Positions 1 through 7,346 of a stretch of DNA of 21,514 bases are shown piece after piece. The position numbers and the translations under genes were made by a program. The notes under the pieces are model-generated. The model saw only the letters and a list, made by a program, of their open reading frames with translations, was not told the origin of the DNA and searched no databases. How positions within the stretch are numbered: position 1 is the stretch's first letter; the number at the start of each line of letters is the position of its first letter. Source of the stretch: JACQCV01 sp964639675 (GTDB taxonomy: Bacteria; Patescibacteriota; Minisyncoccia; Phycocordibacterales; UBA12445); contig CAZXEK010000045.1 in assembly GCA_964639675.1 (NCBI GenBank), forward strand, positions 1 through 21,514. Reading direction: 5' to 3'.

Positions 1-891
1 ATTTAAGAGCTTACTTATTTTACTATAATCTTTATTAAGATCATCTACAGCCAGTCTTCCGTTTATTTTAAAACTCCAATCATAGGAATAGAGAGATTGA
101 TCCTGCGGAGGAGTAACAGTCGCTTTCCACTCCACATTTTGGCCAACAATTAGAGAACCACTATATGAACACGAAACCTTAACCGCGCCTACTGGCTCGT
201 CAACCAGCCTTACACCATAAGCCGAACTATTGGTTGCACCACTCCAACTTATCCAGCCGGGAGATTGAGGTGAGCTGTTAGTCAAACCCCCAGTGGCAGG
301 ATCTGATCCCCCGCCCCAAGCATAACTACCGAATTCTTTTGTTGTAGAATTAAAAGAGACTCCGTATGATGAAACTCCATTTTGGGTTGTTCCCGACAAG
401 GCGATCCAGCCATCCCAGCCACCGAGTGATGATTGATCCTTTAGAGCACCACTACAGCCATTCACAAATACTGAACAGGCCCTAGCAAAGCCAACTAGTT
501 TATTATTGGCAGTGTCAAAACTTGGACCAGAGGGAACAACACCATTACCAGAAGGATACTGTGGGGCAAGATTGTCTTCGCTGCACAAGTTCTTTGTTCT
601 AGTTCCATCATCCTGCCCACAGCCGAAACTTATCCAGCCGATATTGCTACTCCAGGCGTAGCCAGAAAGAAGACTCTTCTCCGTATCATAAGTTACCCCA
701 TAAGTCTGTCCGCCGGAAACCGTACCACTAAAACTTATCCAACCAATATTACTACTCCAGGCGTAGCCAGAAAGATACTGCGGATGAGCCGCCGCAGTAG
801 CAAATGTTCCAGAATCTCTTTTAAAAGCAAAACCCAGTATCAAAAAGAATAGAATAAAAACCAGAAGGGAGTATCTACTTTTTTTATGCAT
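1..891 (-). CDS. Secreted surface protein with GYAWSSNIGWISF repeats, 3' part outside the window
   Basis: The frame is open from an ATG at 891 to the window edge, giving 297 codons without a stop; the C-terminus is missing. Residues 1-24 are a short basic stretch followed by a strongly hydrophobic helix, then a small-residue region, fitting a signal peptide or N-terminal anchor. Two near-identical repeats, SGYAWSSNIGWISF, lie at about residues 41-54 and 76-89. Two looser copies follow (GGWDGWIALSG, and SYAWGGG ending in SPGWISWSG). Most are followed by a YGV strand. The last ~60 residues look like an Ig/PKD-like beta domain. Repeats of this kind are common in exported proteins of Parcubacteria (recalled, not searched). 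The function is unknown; an adhesin or envelope role is inferred. The start is supported by a TATAAT box 6 nt upstream. Confidence 0.8.
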   Translation of the reverse strand, partial: MHKKSRYSLLVFILFFLILGFAFKRDSGTFATAAAHPQYLSGYAWSSNIGWISFSGTVSGGQTYGVTYDTEKSLLSGYAWSSNIGWISFGCGQDDGTRTKNLCSEDNLAPQYPSGNGVVPSGPSFDTANNKLVGFARACSVFVNGCSGALKDQSSLGGWDGWIALSGTTQNGVSSYGVSFNSTTKEFGSYAWGGGSDPATGGLTNSSPQSPGWISWSGATNSSAYGVRLVDEPVGAVKVSCSYSGSLIVGQNVEWKATVTPPQDQSLYSYDWSFKINGRLAVDDLNKDYSKISKLLN

Positions 892-897
892 ATGTTA

Positions 898-903
898 ATT
901 ATA
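898..903 (-). promoter_or_regulatory. -10 box of the surface-protein gene (leaderless type)
   Basis: A perfect TATAAT on the minus strand ends 6 nt before the ATG at 891. Transcription would begin at or next to the start codon. No Shine-Dalgarno sequence lies between. A weak -35 candidate (TTGATT) sits 15 bp further upstream. Confidence 0.6.
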
Positions 904-933
904 AACGATGCCGACTCAAATCAATAGCAACCC

Positions 934-942
934 TTATCCACA
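934..942 (+). promoter_or_regulatory. Perfect DnaA box (TTATCCACA)
   Basis: The E. coli consensus DnaA 9-mer is present in the 66-bp spacer between prfA and the surface-protein gene, about 43 bp upstream of that gene's ATG. It is a single box with no cluster around it, so an origin is unlikely. A regulatory site is possible. The same 9-mer recurs at 13594-13602 upstream of the other surface-protein locus. Confidence 0.45.
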
Positions 943-957
943 GGCGCTATCCAAATA

Positions 958-1938
958 TTAAAGTCCGCCTTCAATAGTTTTTTGCACCTCTGCCTCTTTT
1001 AGAGAGTCAATAATCGGCTCAAGCTCTCCGGCGACCATAATCTTCTCTATATTATGCCAAGACTGTTTGATTCTATGATCGGTGATCCTATCTTGTAAAA
1101 CATTATAGGTACGAATCTTCTCCGAACGATCCCCAGTGCCGATCTGTCCCTTCCTTTCGGAAGAGAGTTTCTTGGCCTCCTTCTCCTCTTCAATCTGTAA
1201 AAGCTTAGCGGCAAGAATCCCCATCGCCTTCTCTCTATTCTTCAACTGACTTCTCTCACTCGTGCAGCGAATCATAATATTAGAAGGCTTGTGAAAAACT
1301 CGAACTGCTGTCTCAACCTTATTTACATTCTGACCACCAGCCCCACCAGAACGAGAAAAGTCTACCTCTAGATCGGTCTCTTTAATTTCAATTTTTATAT
1401 CATTCCGAAGTGGTAAAACTGCTACTGAAGCGGTCGAAGTATGAACCCGCCCCTGCTTCTCAGTAGCGGGCACCCTCTGGATACGGTGAACGCCCATCTC
1501 ATACTTAAGATTACTGAAAACCCCCTTACCTTTTATCTCGAAAGAGGCCTCCTTATAACCACCGAGCTCTGCCTTCGATTCATCTATCGGCCGAAAACTC
1601 CACCCCTTCAAAACCGCATACCTCTCATACATCTGTGCCAAATCATAAGCAAAAATAGCAGCCTCTTCGCCACCGGCACCAGCTCTGACTTCTAAAATAA
1701 CTTCATTGAATTCCAGGTCACCTTCGATCTCTTCCGACTTATTGATATCTTCAATATTTTTGGCAAGAGAAAAAAGACTCTCTTCGAGATATTTAACTTC
1801 TGAGACAACCATATCCTGGAGTGTCGAGTCAGATTTTAAAAGATTTTTAGTCTCACTAATCTCCTTGCTCAACCGATCATACTCCTTAAAGAGATAGGCT
1901 GTTTTTGGGTTGTTGCGAAACTTTTCTGCGTCGAACAC
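958..1938 (-). CDS. prfA: Peptide chain release factor 1
   Basis: Class I release factor that recognises UAA/UAG in the ribosomal A site and triggers peptidyl-tRNA hydrolysis. The catalytic GGQ is at residues 201-203 in the stretch GGAGGQNVNKVETAVR. The stop-codon-recognition PxT motif is PAT at 157-159, within RVPATEKQGRVHTS; this marks RF1, since RF2 carries SPF. The AGAGGEEA segment near residues 86-93 is also typical. At 326 residues it is shorter than the usual ~360, and the shortening is in the N-terminal helical domain (domain 1), which starts directly at MFDAEKF. It begins only 3 nt after the L31 stop, so the two are probably cotranscribed and coupled in translation. A gene for RF2 is not in the window. 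Confidence 0.97.
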   Translation of the reverse strand: MFDAEKFRNNPKTAYLFKEYDRLSKEISETKNLLKSDSTLQDMVVSEVKYLEESLFSLAKNIEDINKSEEIEGDLEFNEVILEVRAGAGGEEAAIFAYDLAQMYERYAVLKGWSFRPIDESKAELGGYKEASFEIKGKGVFSNLKYEMGVHRIQRVPATEKQGRVHTSTASVAVLPLRNDIKIEIKETDLEVDFSRSGGAGGQNVNKVETAVRVFHKPSNIMIRCTSERSQLKNREKAMGILAAKLLQIEEEKEAKKLSSERKGQIGTGDRSEKIRTYNVLQDRITDHRIKQSWHNIEKIMVAGELEPIIDSLKEAEVQKTIEGGL

Positions 1939-1941
1939 GAC

Positions 1942-2193
1942 TTATTTAGATTTAACAGATTTCGTAGTTTTACTTGTCCCAAGCTTTGTCGAGAGAGCTT
2001 GTCTTGCCTTAAACTTCTCAACTCTTCCGGCAACATCAAGCATTCTACCACCCTCGCCAGTAAAGAATGGATGACAAGCACTGCAAACTTCAATCTTAAA
2101 ACTATCTTTAGTTGACCCCACAGTAAAAGCGTTACCGCAAGCGCAAGTAACCTTAGCCTCTGAAAAATATTTAGGATGTATATCCTTTTTCAT
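1942..2193 (-). CDS. rpmE: 50S ribosomal protein L31
   Basis: Small zinc-binding protein of the large subunit. It opens with MKKDIHPKY, as L31 proteins do, and keeps four cysteines (CAC near residues 16-18, CSAC near 33-36) followed by HPFFTG, so it is the zinc-carrying (C+) form. A basic Lys/Ser/Thr-rich tail extends beyond the standard ~70 residues. I place the start at the ATG at 2193, not the in-frame ATG at 2205. MKKDIHP is the family N-terminus, and the upstream ATG lies inside an extended -10 element that ends 7 nt before 2193. It is followed after 3 nt by prfA, a common bacterial neighbour. Confidence 0.95.
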   Translation of the reverse strand: MKKDIHPKYFSEAKVTCACGNAFTVGSTKDSFKIEVCSACHPFFTGEGGRMLDVAGRVEKFKARQALSTKLGTSKTTKSVKSK

Positions 2194-2200
2194 AGCCAAC

Positions 2201-2209
2201 AACATACCA
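2201..2209 (-). promoter_or_regulatory. Extended -10 promoter of rpmE
   Basis: The minus strand reads TGGTATGTT, a TGn-extended -10 hexamer, ending exactly 7 nt before the ATG at 2193. This matches the spacing seen at other genes in the window and helps decide the start. Confidence 0.5.
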
Positions 2210-2237
2210 GATATCTACATTTTTAGCAACTATTCTA

Positions 2238-3623
2238 TTATTGTGAATCTATTAGATCTATGTCTTTCTGAAATTCGTTAGCCCTAGCAGCAACTCTAGC
2301 ACCATAGCCATTCATATGCCTCCTCCAGTTTTTACCGGCATAATATTTAGCCGCGGCACACCTCTCTCTTAGAGAGGTAGTTTTATATAACGATTCACAA
2401 CCATCGAGCGCATCACTTAAATAAAGTGCTGTACCTGTAAAAGCATCGAGGTTCTCAAAGGGCGAGCCAAAAGAAGATCCAGTCACCTTCTCAACTCTGT
2501 TTTTATAACCAGTCTGAGTTGTCCCATCCCACCAAGTCTTCGGCATAAATTGTGAAGGCCCCATGGCTCCTCCATACTGACCATCTCGTGAAATAGGGCA
2601 AGACACGGGAGTTGTATTGGGATCACGCAAAAGATTTTGCATGATATATATAAATGCTGGCTTTTGAGAGTCACTCATAACCGTACCACTTAAATTATTC
2701 CATGGAGTGTTATAAACACACCTACCAAGATTACGCCCGATAACGCCATCCATGCCGGACTCCTGTGTCAAGATTGAAAGCACGAAGGCCGCACGAATAC
2801 CAATAGCATTTTCAGACACTCTCACCAACTTAAGAGCTTCAGAAAAGACCAACTCCTGGCCACCGGTGATCTTCAAGATCCTATTTTTAATCTCATTTAC
2901 TAAACTCTGCTTCTTGAGAAGGATCTCTTTGTACTTCTTCTCTTGGCCCTTACTCTCCTTAAATATCCTATTCTTCTCGCCCTCAACGACCTCCTGCTTC
3001 CTTTTATCTATCTCCTGTATGGATTTTAAAAAACGCTCCGTGTCTTGCTTATCTTTCAACTCCCTCTTATGTTTTTCCTCGCTAGATTTAGTCTGCCTAA
3101 TCGATGAAAGAGTTTTCCCAATCGAAGACTCTAGAAAGTCGAAGGCTCCTAGATCTTGATAAAAATCAGAAAAATTCTTACTGGTTAATACGACCTCTAT
3201 GAGAGACGCCGATTCAACCTCGTTCGTTTTTTTAATTAGCTCCGCGATGGAATCTTTCAGATGATCAATCCTAGTTCCAAGATCCTCTATCGCCTGATTT
3301 TTAGTATCAATATCCCTATCTAGATTTAAAATGGAAATATTTCTGGCCTTTATCTCTAGTTTGTTCTTATTAATCTTGTAGCCCAAAATCGTTAAATCTC
3401 TTTCTAGATTTGTTGACTCCCGCTCCTTGCTTGACAATAGATCGCCTTGTTCTTTTATCTCTTCTTGGCACTTTCTAAGTCTAACCTGTAGCATAGCTTG
3501 AGATTCATTTTCGTCTATGGAGTCACAACTGACTGGATCAGAGGCCAACCCCTCACTTAAAAAACTGGAAAAAGACAGAAAAAAGATTATAAAATAAATC
3601 TGAACAATATAAAAAAGGCCCAT
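2238..3623 (-). CDS. Secreted coiled-coil peptidoglycan hydrolase, lytic transglycosylase-type
   Basis: About 461 residues starting MGLFYIVQIYFIIFFLSF, a hydrophobic signal peptide ending near LSEGLAS. A long Lys/Glu-rich coiled coil follows (about residues 45-255). Within it is a segment resembling the hinge of CwlO/PcsB-type hydrolases (IEVVLTSKNFSDFYQDLGAF). The C-terminal ~190 residues form a lysozyme-like transglycosylase domain: catalytic Glu in LTQESGMDG (about residue 288), then GGAMGPSQFMPKTW, close to the MltB/SLT_2 signature. It should cleave peptidoglycan glycan strands, with the coiled coil controlling access or binding a divisome partner (inferred from PcsB/EnvC). The ATG at 3623 is preferred over an upstream TTG at 3641 because it yields a clean signal peptide and has a -10 box 8 nt upstream. 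Confidence 0.88.
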   Translation of the reverse strand: MGLFYIVQIYFIIFFLSFSSFLSEGLASDPVSCDSIDENESQAMLQVRLRKCQEEIKEQGDLLSSKERESTNLERDLTILGYKINKNKLEIKARNISILNLDRDIDTKNQAIEDLGTRIDHLKDSIAELIKKTNEVESASLIEVVLTSKNFSDFYQDLGAFDFLESSIGKTLSSIRQTKSSEEKHKRELKDKQDTERFLKSIQEIDKRKQEVVEGEKNRIFKESKGQEKKYKEILLKKQSLVNEIKNRILKITGGQELVFSEALKLVRVSENAIGIRAAFVLSILTQESGMDGVIGRNLGRCVYNTPWNNLSGTVMSDSQKPAFIYIMQNLLRDPNTTPVSCPISRDGQYGGAMGPSQFMPKTWWDGTTQTGYKNRVEKVTGSSFGSPFENLDAFTGTALYLSDALDGCESLYKTTSLRERCAAAKYYAGKNWRRHMNGYGARVAARANEFQKDIDLIDSQ

Positions 3624-3631
3624 ATGTGGCC

Positions 3632-3640
3632 ATTCTATCA
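3632..3640 (-). promoter_or_regulatory. Extended -10 promoter of the peptidoglycan hydrolase gene
   Basis: The minus strand reads TGATAGAAT (TGn plus TAGAAT), ending 8 nt before the ATG at 3623, with no Shine-Dalgarno sequence between. Confidence 0.45.
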
Positions 3641-3664
3641 AAAAATTTAAGTTACACCAAAAAA

Positions 3665-4342
3665 CTATTTCTTAGGTGAAGCAGATTTAGCGGGAGTTTC
3701 TGACGGGACAACCTCTGCGTCTTCCGGCTTCTTGCCCTTCTTTAGAACCTCAATCTTAGATAGATCAACAGGTACAACCTCTTCTTCCACCTCATCTTTG
3801 CCAACAGAGACCAAGGCTATTACATCATCGCCCTCCGCCATAATCTTTACCCCAGCCATAACCTTGATATCACTGACAACAATCTGATCTTCAAGATTTA
3901 CAATTTTTGAAACATCGACAATAAATTCGTGCGGAAGGTTAGCCGGCAAAGCCTCAACTTGCAATTCGTGCAGAACCTTGACAAGCACGCCACCAAAAGT
4001 CTTAGCAGCCGGTGCCACTCCATCAAACCTTATCGGAATAGAAACCCTTATCAACTGGTCAGCTTTAACTAAATAAAAATCTGCATGAAGTGGGAGACCT
4101 GTAACGTTGTGGAAAGAGACCTCCTGGATTAAAACATCTTTCTTCGATCCATCTACATTTAGCGAAACTATCGAAGACTCACCAGTCGCCTTCCAAACCT
4201 TTAAAAAATTCTTGGTCTCAACAAAAAGGCTCAGGGAGTTTTCCCCACCTCCATAGACGACAACAGGAAGAAGGCCAGCCTCTCTATGGCTTCTAAGCTT
4301 CTTTCCAAAAATATCTCGCTTTTTAGCATTCAATTCAACCAT
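3665..4342 (-). CDS. rplY: 50S ribosomal protein L25/general stress protein CTC
   Basis: 5S rRNA-binding protein of the long CTC/TL5 form, 225 residues. The N-terminal L25 barrel covers about residues 1-90 (VELNAKKRDIFGKKLRSHREAGLLPVVVYG is the typical opening region). The C-terminal beta domain runs to about 180 and includes LHELQVEALPANLPHEFIVDV, typical of TL5. A low-complexity tail rich in Glu, Pro, Ser and Lys follows. It lies 58 nt after the aldolase gene and 41 nt before the peptidoglycan hydrolase start, on the same strand. Its own TATAAT 7 nt upstream suggests independent transcription. Confidence 0.95.
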   Translation of the reverse strand: MVELNAKKRDIFGKKLRSHREAGLLPVVVYGGGENSLSLFVETKNFLKVWKATGESSIVSLNVDGSKKDVLIQEVSFHNVTGLPLHADFYLVKADQLIRVSIPIRFDGVAPAAKTFGGVLVKVLHELQVEALPANLPHEFIVDVSKIVNLEDQIVVSDIKVMAGVKIMAEGDDVIALVSVGKDEVEEEVVPVDLSKIEVLKKGKKPEDAEVVPSETPAKSASPKK

Positions 4343-4349
4343 TCAAAGA

Positions 4350-4355
4350 ATTATA
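4350..4355 (-). promoter_or_regulatory. -10 box of rplY (leaderless type)
   Basis: A perfect TATAAT on the minus strand ends 7 nt before the ATG at 4342. The surrounding sequence is AT-rich and no Shine-Dalgarno sequence is present. Confidence 0.6.
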
Positions 4356-4400
4356 TATATTTAGAGAAAAAAAGCAAATAAAAATGCGCCGCGGTAATGA

Positions 4401-5276
4401 CTACATTTTATTAAATAACTTAAGTCTATCTGAGACTGTCTTCTCTACTGCCAAAGATGATCCCTTAAGAATTTTATAGGGTGCAACCTCATTTGAATTA
4501 CCCTCAAGTAAACTCTTCTTAATCGCATCACGCCAAGCTATTCTTATCTCAGTATTTATATGCACGAGAGAAATGCCTGCCTCGATACCTCTCGTAAAAT
4601 TCTCGTCTGTGAGACCAGAACCGCCATGTAAAACCAGTGGGATATTTAATTCCTTTTTTATCTCTTTAAGTCTTTGAATGTTCAAATCTGGGTTGTGAGA
4701 CAGCCTCAAGGCACCATGGATACTGCCAATAGCCGGAGAAAAAAGATCAACCCCGGTCTCTCTTACGAATCTTTCTGCCTCAGCGACAGTCGTTAGATTC
4801 CCTTCCACAGCGGCCCCCTCTGGAATTTCATCGAGAATTTTCGATGAACTACCTATGTAGCCTAGTTCAGCTTCAACCAGAATATCTCGCTCTTCGGATT
4901 TAGAAATACGTCTAGCATACTCTACACATCTACTAGTAATCTCAATATTTTCTTCTATTGACAACTTGGCACCATCAAAAATCACGGAATCAAAACCTAG
5001 ATCTATCGCCTCCTTAACTCGTTCAAAAGAATATGTATGATCGGCATTTATAAAAATTGGGTAGTTATATTGAGATCTAATACTCTGCACAAGAAGCACA
5101 GCCTGTCTGACTCCTAAAAAGTCTCTCTCTCCTTCTGAGGCACCGATTACAACTGGCAAACTTAAACTTTTAGCGGCTCTATAGATAGACCAAAGCTGGT
5201 CAAGCGTGGAAATATTAAAATGCCCAATTGCCACCTTCTTATGCTCCGCCTCTTTTATAACTTCTCGTAGTGTCAT
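4401..5276 (-). CDS. fba: Class II fructose-bisphosphate aldolase (Fba/GatY family)
   Basis: Zinc-dependent aldolase that reversibly splits fructose 1,6-bisphosphate into dihydroxyacetone phosphate and glyceraldehyde 3-phosphate. At 291 residues it has normal family length. Visible active-site elements are the catalytic Asp79 and zinc ligand His80 in INADHTYS, VEAELGYIG (Glu135, Glu137), His187 in SIHGALR, His217 in VLHGGSG, and the phosphate-binding HINTE at 239-243. The family also contains tagatose-bisphosphate aldolases, and in related pathways the enzyme can make sedoheptulose bisphosphate, so exact specificity is open. It is divergent from a PfkB kinase gene with only 29 bp between start codons, which supports a shared sugar-phosphate role. 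Confidence 0.92.
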   Translation of the reverse strand: MTLREVIKEAEHKKVAIGHFNISTLDQLWSIYRAAKSLSLPVVIGASEGERDFLGVRQAVLLVQSIRSQYNYPIFINADHTYSFERVKEAIDLGFDSVIFDGAKLSIEENIEITSRCVEYARRISKSEERDILVEAELGYIGSSSKILDEIPEGAAVEGNLTTVAEAERFVRETGVDLFSPAIGSIHGALRLSHNPDLNIQRLKEIKKELNIPLVLHGGSGLTDENFTRGIEAGISLVHINTEIRIAWRDAIKKSLLEGNSNEVAPYKILKGSSLAVEKTVSDRLKLFNKM

Positions 5277-5283
5277 GGTTTAT

Positions 5284-5289
5284 ATTATA
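5284..5289 (-). promoter_or_regulatory. -10 box of fba (leaderless type)
   Basis: A perfect TATAAT on the minus strand ends 7 nt before the ATG at 5276. It lies 3 bp from the TATAAT of the divergent kinase gene at 5293-5298, so each promoter's upstream region runs through the other gene's start codon. Confidence 0.6.
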
Positions 5290-5292
5290 TGA

Positions 5293-5298
5293 TATAAT
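5293..5298 (+). promoter_or_regulatory. -10 box of the PfkB kinase gene (leaderless type)
   Basis: A perfect TATAAT on the plus strand ends 7 nt before the ATG at 5306. This supports that start over an in-frame ATG at 5270, which would put the promoter inside the gene. Confidence 0.6.
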
Positions 5299-5305
5299 CA
5301 ACGAA

Positions 5306-6295
5306 ATGGGAAAGTTCAATTTCGTGGCCATAGGAGACATCGTCACCGACGCCTTTATAAAATTAAAGAATGCGGACATTCATACTGATGAAGCGAAGCA
5401 TCGCAAGGAGTTGTGTGTGAGCTTCGGTGATAAGATCCCTTACGAGTTTGTAAAAGTTGTCTCGGCTGTCGGCAACTCAGCAAATGCAGCTGTCGCCACC
5501 TCTAGGTTGGGACTAAAATCAGCTTTAATTACAAACCAGGGAAACGATGAGGTGGGACTAAAGAACCTAGAAGCCCTAAGGAAAGAGGGTGTCTCAACCG
5601 ACTTCGTTGTAAGTCATGACGGCATAGTGAGCAACTATCATTATGTGCTGTGGTTTGAAGCAGAAAGAACAATACTTATCAAACACGAAAAATATCCCTA
5701 CCAACTGCCAGAAATTGATAACCCCAATTGGATCTACCTAAGCTCACTTGGTGAACACGGAATAGAATTCCAGGATAAAATTGCAGAGTCCCTCATAGAA
5801 CACCCAGAAATAAACTTGGCCTTCCAACCCGGAACCTTCCAGATAAAATTAGGTCACGAAAAATTAAAAGGGTTGTACAAAAGATCAAAAATATTTTTCT
5901 GTAACAAAGAAGAGTCACAGATAATTCTAGGGACTACCGAATCAGATCCAAAAGAACTTATGCACGGATTAAAAAAGCTTGGCCCAGAAATTATTATACT
6001 AACAGATGGCCCTCTCGGAGCATACGCTTTCGACGGAATCAATGCTTGGTTTATACCACCATATCCAGACCCCAAACCACCATACGAAAGAACAGGTGCT
6101 GGAGATGCTTTTTCCTCGACAATCACAGGAGCCCTGGCACTTGGTAAAACCCTAGAAGAGGCATTACTTTGGGGACCGATCAACTCAATGTCAGTTGTTC
6201 AAAAGATTGGTGCCCAAGAAGGGCTTCTTAATCGAGAACAGCTTGAGAAACTTTTGCAAGAAGCGCCAGAGGATTACAAATTAGTCCAGATTTAG
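5306..6295 (+). CDS. PfkB/ribokinase-family sugar kinase
   Basis: ATP-dependent carbohydrate kinase, about 329 residues from MGKFNFVAIGDIVTDAF, the usual family opening. The first signature region reads GNSANAAVATSRLGLKSALI. The second is ERTGAGDAFSSTITGAL, holding the anion-hole glycines and the catalytic Asp of GAGD. ILTDGPLGAYAF precedes it as in ribokinases. The substrate cannot be read from sequence; fructose 6-phosphate or another sugar phosphate is an inference from the neighbouring aldolase and pentose-phosphate genes, because many CPR genomes lack a classical phosphofructokinase. The start is set by the TATAAT at 5293. It is followed after 11 nt by the C45-type hydrolase gene and probably cotranscribed with it. 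Confidence 0.9.
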   Translation: MGKFNFVAIGDIVTDAFIKLKNADIHTDEAKHRKELCVSFGDKIPYEFVKVVSAVGNSANAAVATSRLGLKSALITNQGNDEVGLKNLEALRKEGVSTDFVVSHDGIVSNYHYVLWFEAERTILIKHEKYPYQLPEIDNPNWIYLSSLGEHGIEFQDKIAESLIEHPEINLAFQPGTFQIKLGHEKLKGLYKRSKIFFCNKEESQIILGTTESDPKELMHGLKKLGPEIIILTDGPLGAYAFDGINAWFIPPYPDPKPPYERTGAGDAFSSTITGALALGKTLEEALLWGPINSMSVVQKIGAQEGLLNREQLEKLLQEAPEDYKLVQI

Positions 6296-6306
6296 ACTGT
6301 GAAGGC

Positions 6307-7317
6307 ATGCATAAAAATTTCTATAAATTCCAAGCCAAAGATAATTTCGAGCTGGGTGTATTGATGGGCGAGAAATTTTTTGATGTGGCAAAACGAACTG
6401 TATCAGAAGCCATAAAAGAATCTGCCTGGGAGATAAAAATCGAACGCGCCAAAAAATTTCTAAAATTTAATCAAGAATATTTTCCGCAATACATTGATGA
6501 GCTTCAAGGATATGCCAAGGGTGCCAATGTGAACTTTTTAGATTTATACACCCTCTCACTTGAAGATGAAGTAAACCAAGACCACCTGCACGAAAAATGT
6601 ACAACAGTCATTACTAACGGTGGTAAACTCTTAGCCCATAATGAAGACTGGGACAAGGGATCAGAAGATAAAATCTGCGTAGTAGAAAAAACCATCGGGG
6701 ATAAAACTATACTAGAACTTTTCTACTTCAACACTCTGGGAGGCAATTCTGTAAGTATCAACTCCGATGGCTATATAGTGGCCATTAACTCAATGATATC
6801 AAATGATATTGGCCCACCAGAAGGTCCGGGTGTTTCAAAAAATTTTGTTTCTAGATGGTTTTCAGAAAGTAACAATCCAGATAGTGATATTGCCAAACTA
6901 AAAAATATGCCTCGTTCACAGGGACACAATATAAATATCTTAGATATAAACGGCGCTCTTTGGAATATTGAATACACCCCAAACCATCTAATTGACTCTA
7001 GACCGGAAAGTCCCTTCGTTCATAGTAATCACTATCTAAGTAAACTCTCACGATACGAAGCTAACACCAATAAAAACGGCACCTTCGACCGCTACAAATA
7101 TGCTAAAGAAAATATAAGGCCCCAGATGAATCTAGAAGAGATTACAGAACTTGGAAATGACAACTCATATGGTGAAAAGCTAAGCCTCATGAACGAACGC
7201 ACCATCGCCAAGATCATCATCAACCTCTCAAAATCGGAGGTCCGACCTCCGACAAATAAGGCTAAAATCTGGCTCTTGCGCGAATCCGAACTTGGTTTCT
7301 TAGATTACAAAATATAG
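6307..7317 (+). CDS. C45-type Ntn hydrolase/acyltransferase (AAT-like)
   Basis: 336 residues, no signal peptide. The centre reads CTTVITNGGKLLAHNEDW, with Cys98 as the likely nucleophile and HNEDW at 111-115. This is the pattern of peptidase family C45, acyl-CoA:6-aminopenicillanic acid acyltransferase-like N-terminal-nucleophile hydrolases. These mature by autocleavage just before the Cys and then hydrolyse or transfer amide-linked acyl groups. The following strands (LGGNSVSINSDGYIVAINSM) and a later SNHYLS fit the fold. The N-terminal ~97 residues would be the propeptide. The substrate is unknown. It follows the PfkB kinase gene by 11 nt. A GAAGG lies 1 nt before the ATG, too close for a normal Shine-Dalgarno site. 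Near its 3' end it contains a perfect inverted repeat (7234-7252). Confidence 0.8.
   Translation: MHKNFYKFQAKDNFELGVLMGEKFFDVAKRTVSEAIKESAWEIKIERAKKFLKFNQEYFPQYIDELQGYAKGANVNFLDLYTLSLEDEVNQDHLHEKCTTVITNGGKLLAHNEDWDKGSEDKICVVEKTIGDKTILELFYFNTLGGNSVSINSDGYIVAINSMISNDIGPPEGPGVSKNFVSRWFSESNNPDSDIAKLKNMPRSQGHNINILDINGALWNIEYTPNHLIDSRPESPFVHSNHYLSKLSRYEANTNKNGTFDRYKYAKENIRPQMNLEEITELGNDNSYGEKLSLMNERTIAKIIINLSKSEVRPPTNKAKIWLLRESELGFLDYKI
7234..7252. repeat. Perfect inverted repeat inside the C45 hydrolase gene
   Basis: TCGGAGGTCCGACCTCCGA has 9-bp arms around one central C. It is GC-rich in an AT-rich gene and encodes SEVRPPT-like residues near the C-terminus, where an insertion would be tolerated. 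It may be a captured REP-like element or chance. Confidence 0.5.
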
Positions 7318-7323
7318 ATTACC

Positions 7324-7346
7324 TTAAAAATCTCATTTTTGAGAAA
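7324..7346 (-). terminator. Possible weak terminator of the transketolase operon
   Basis: On the minus strand a TCTCA/TGAGA stem with an AAAA loop overlaps the stop codon of the transketolase C-half gene and is followed by TTTTT. The stem is only 5 bp, so this is weak; it sits in the 15-bp convergent gap with the C45 hydrolase gene. Confidence 0.25.

Noticed and set aside
934..942. Replication origin, based on a DnaA box
   Set aside because: Only single boxes, 12.6 kb apart, with no cluster, no AT-rich unwinding element and no dnaA or dnaN nearby.
1441..1695. Plus-strand open frame of 84 codons
   Set aside because: It lies entirely inside prfA on the opposite strand and its product resembles nothing; the prfA frame has clear catalytic motifs.
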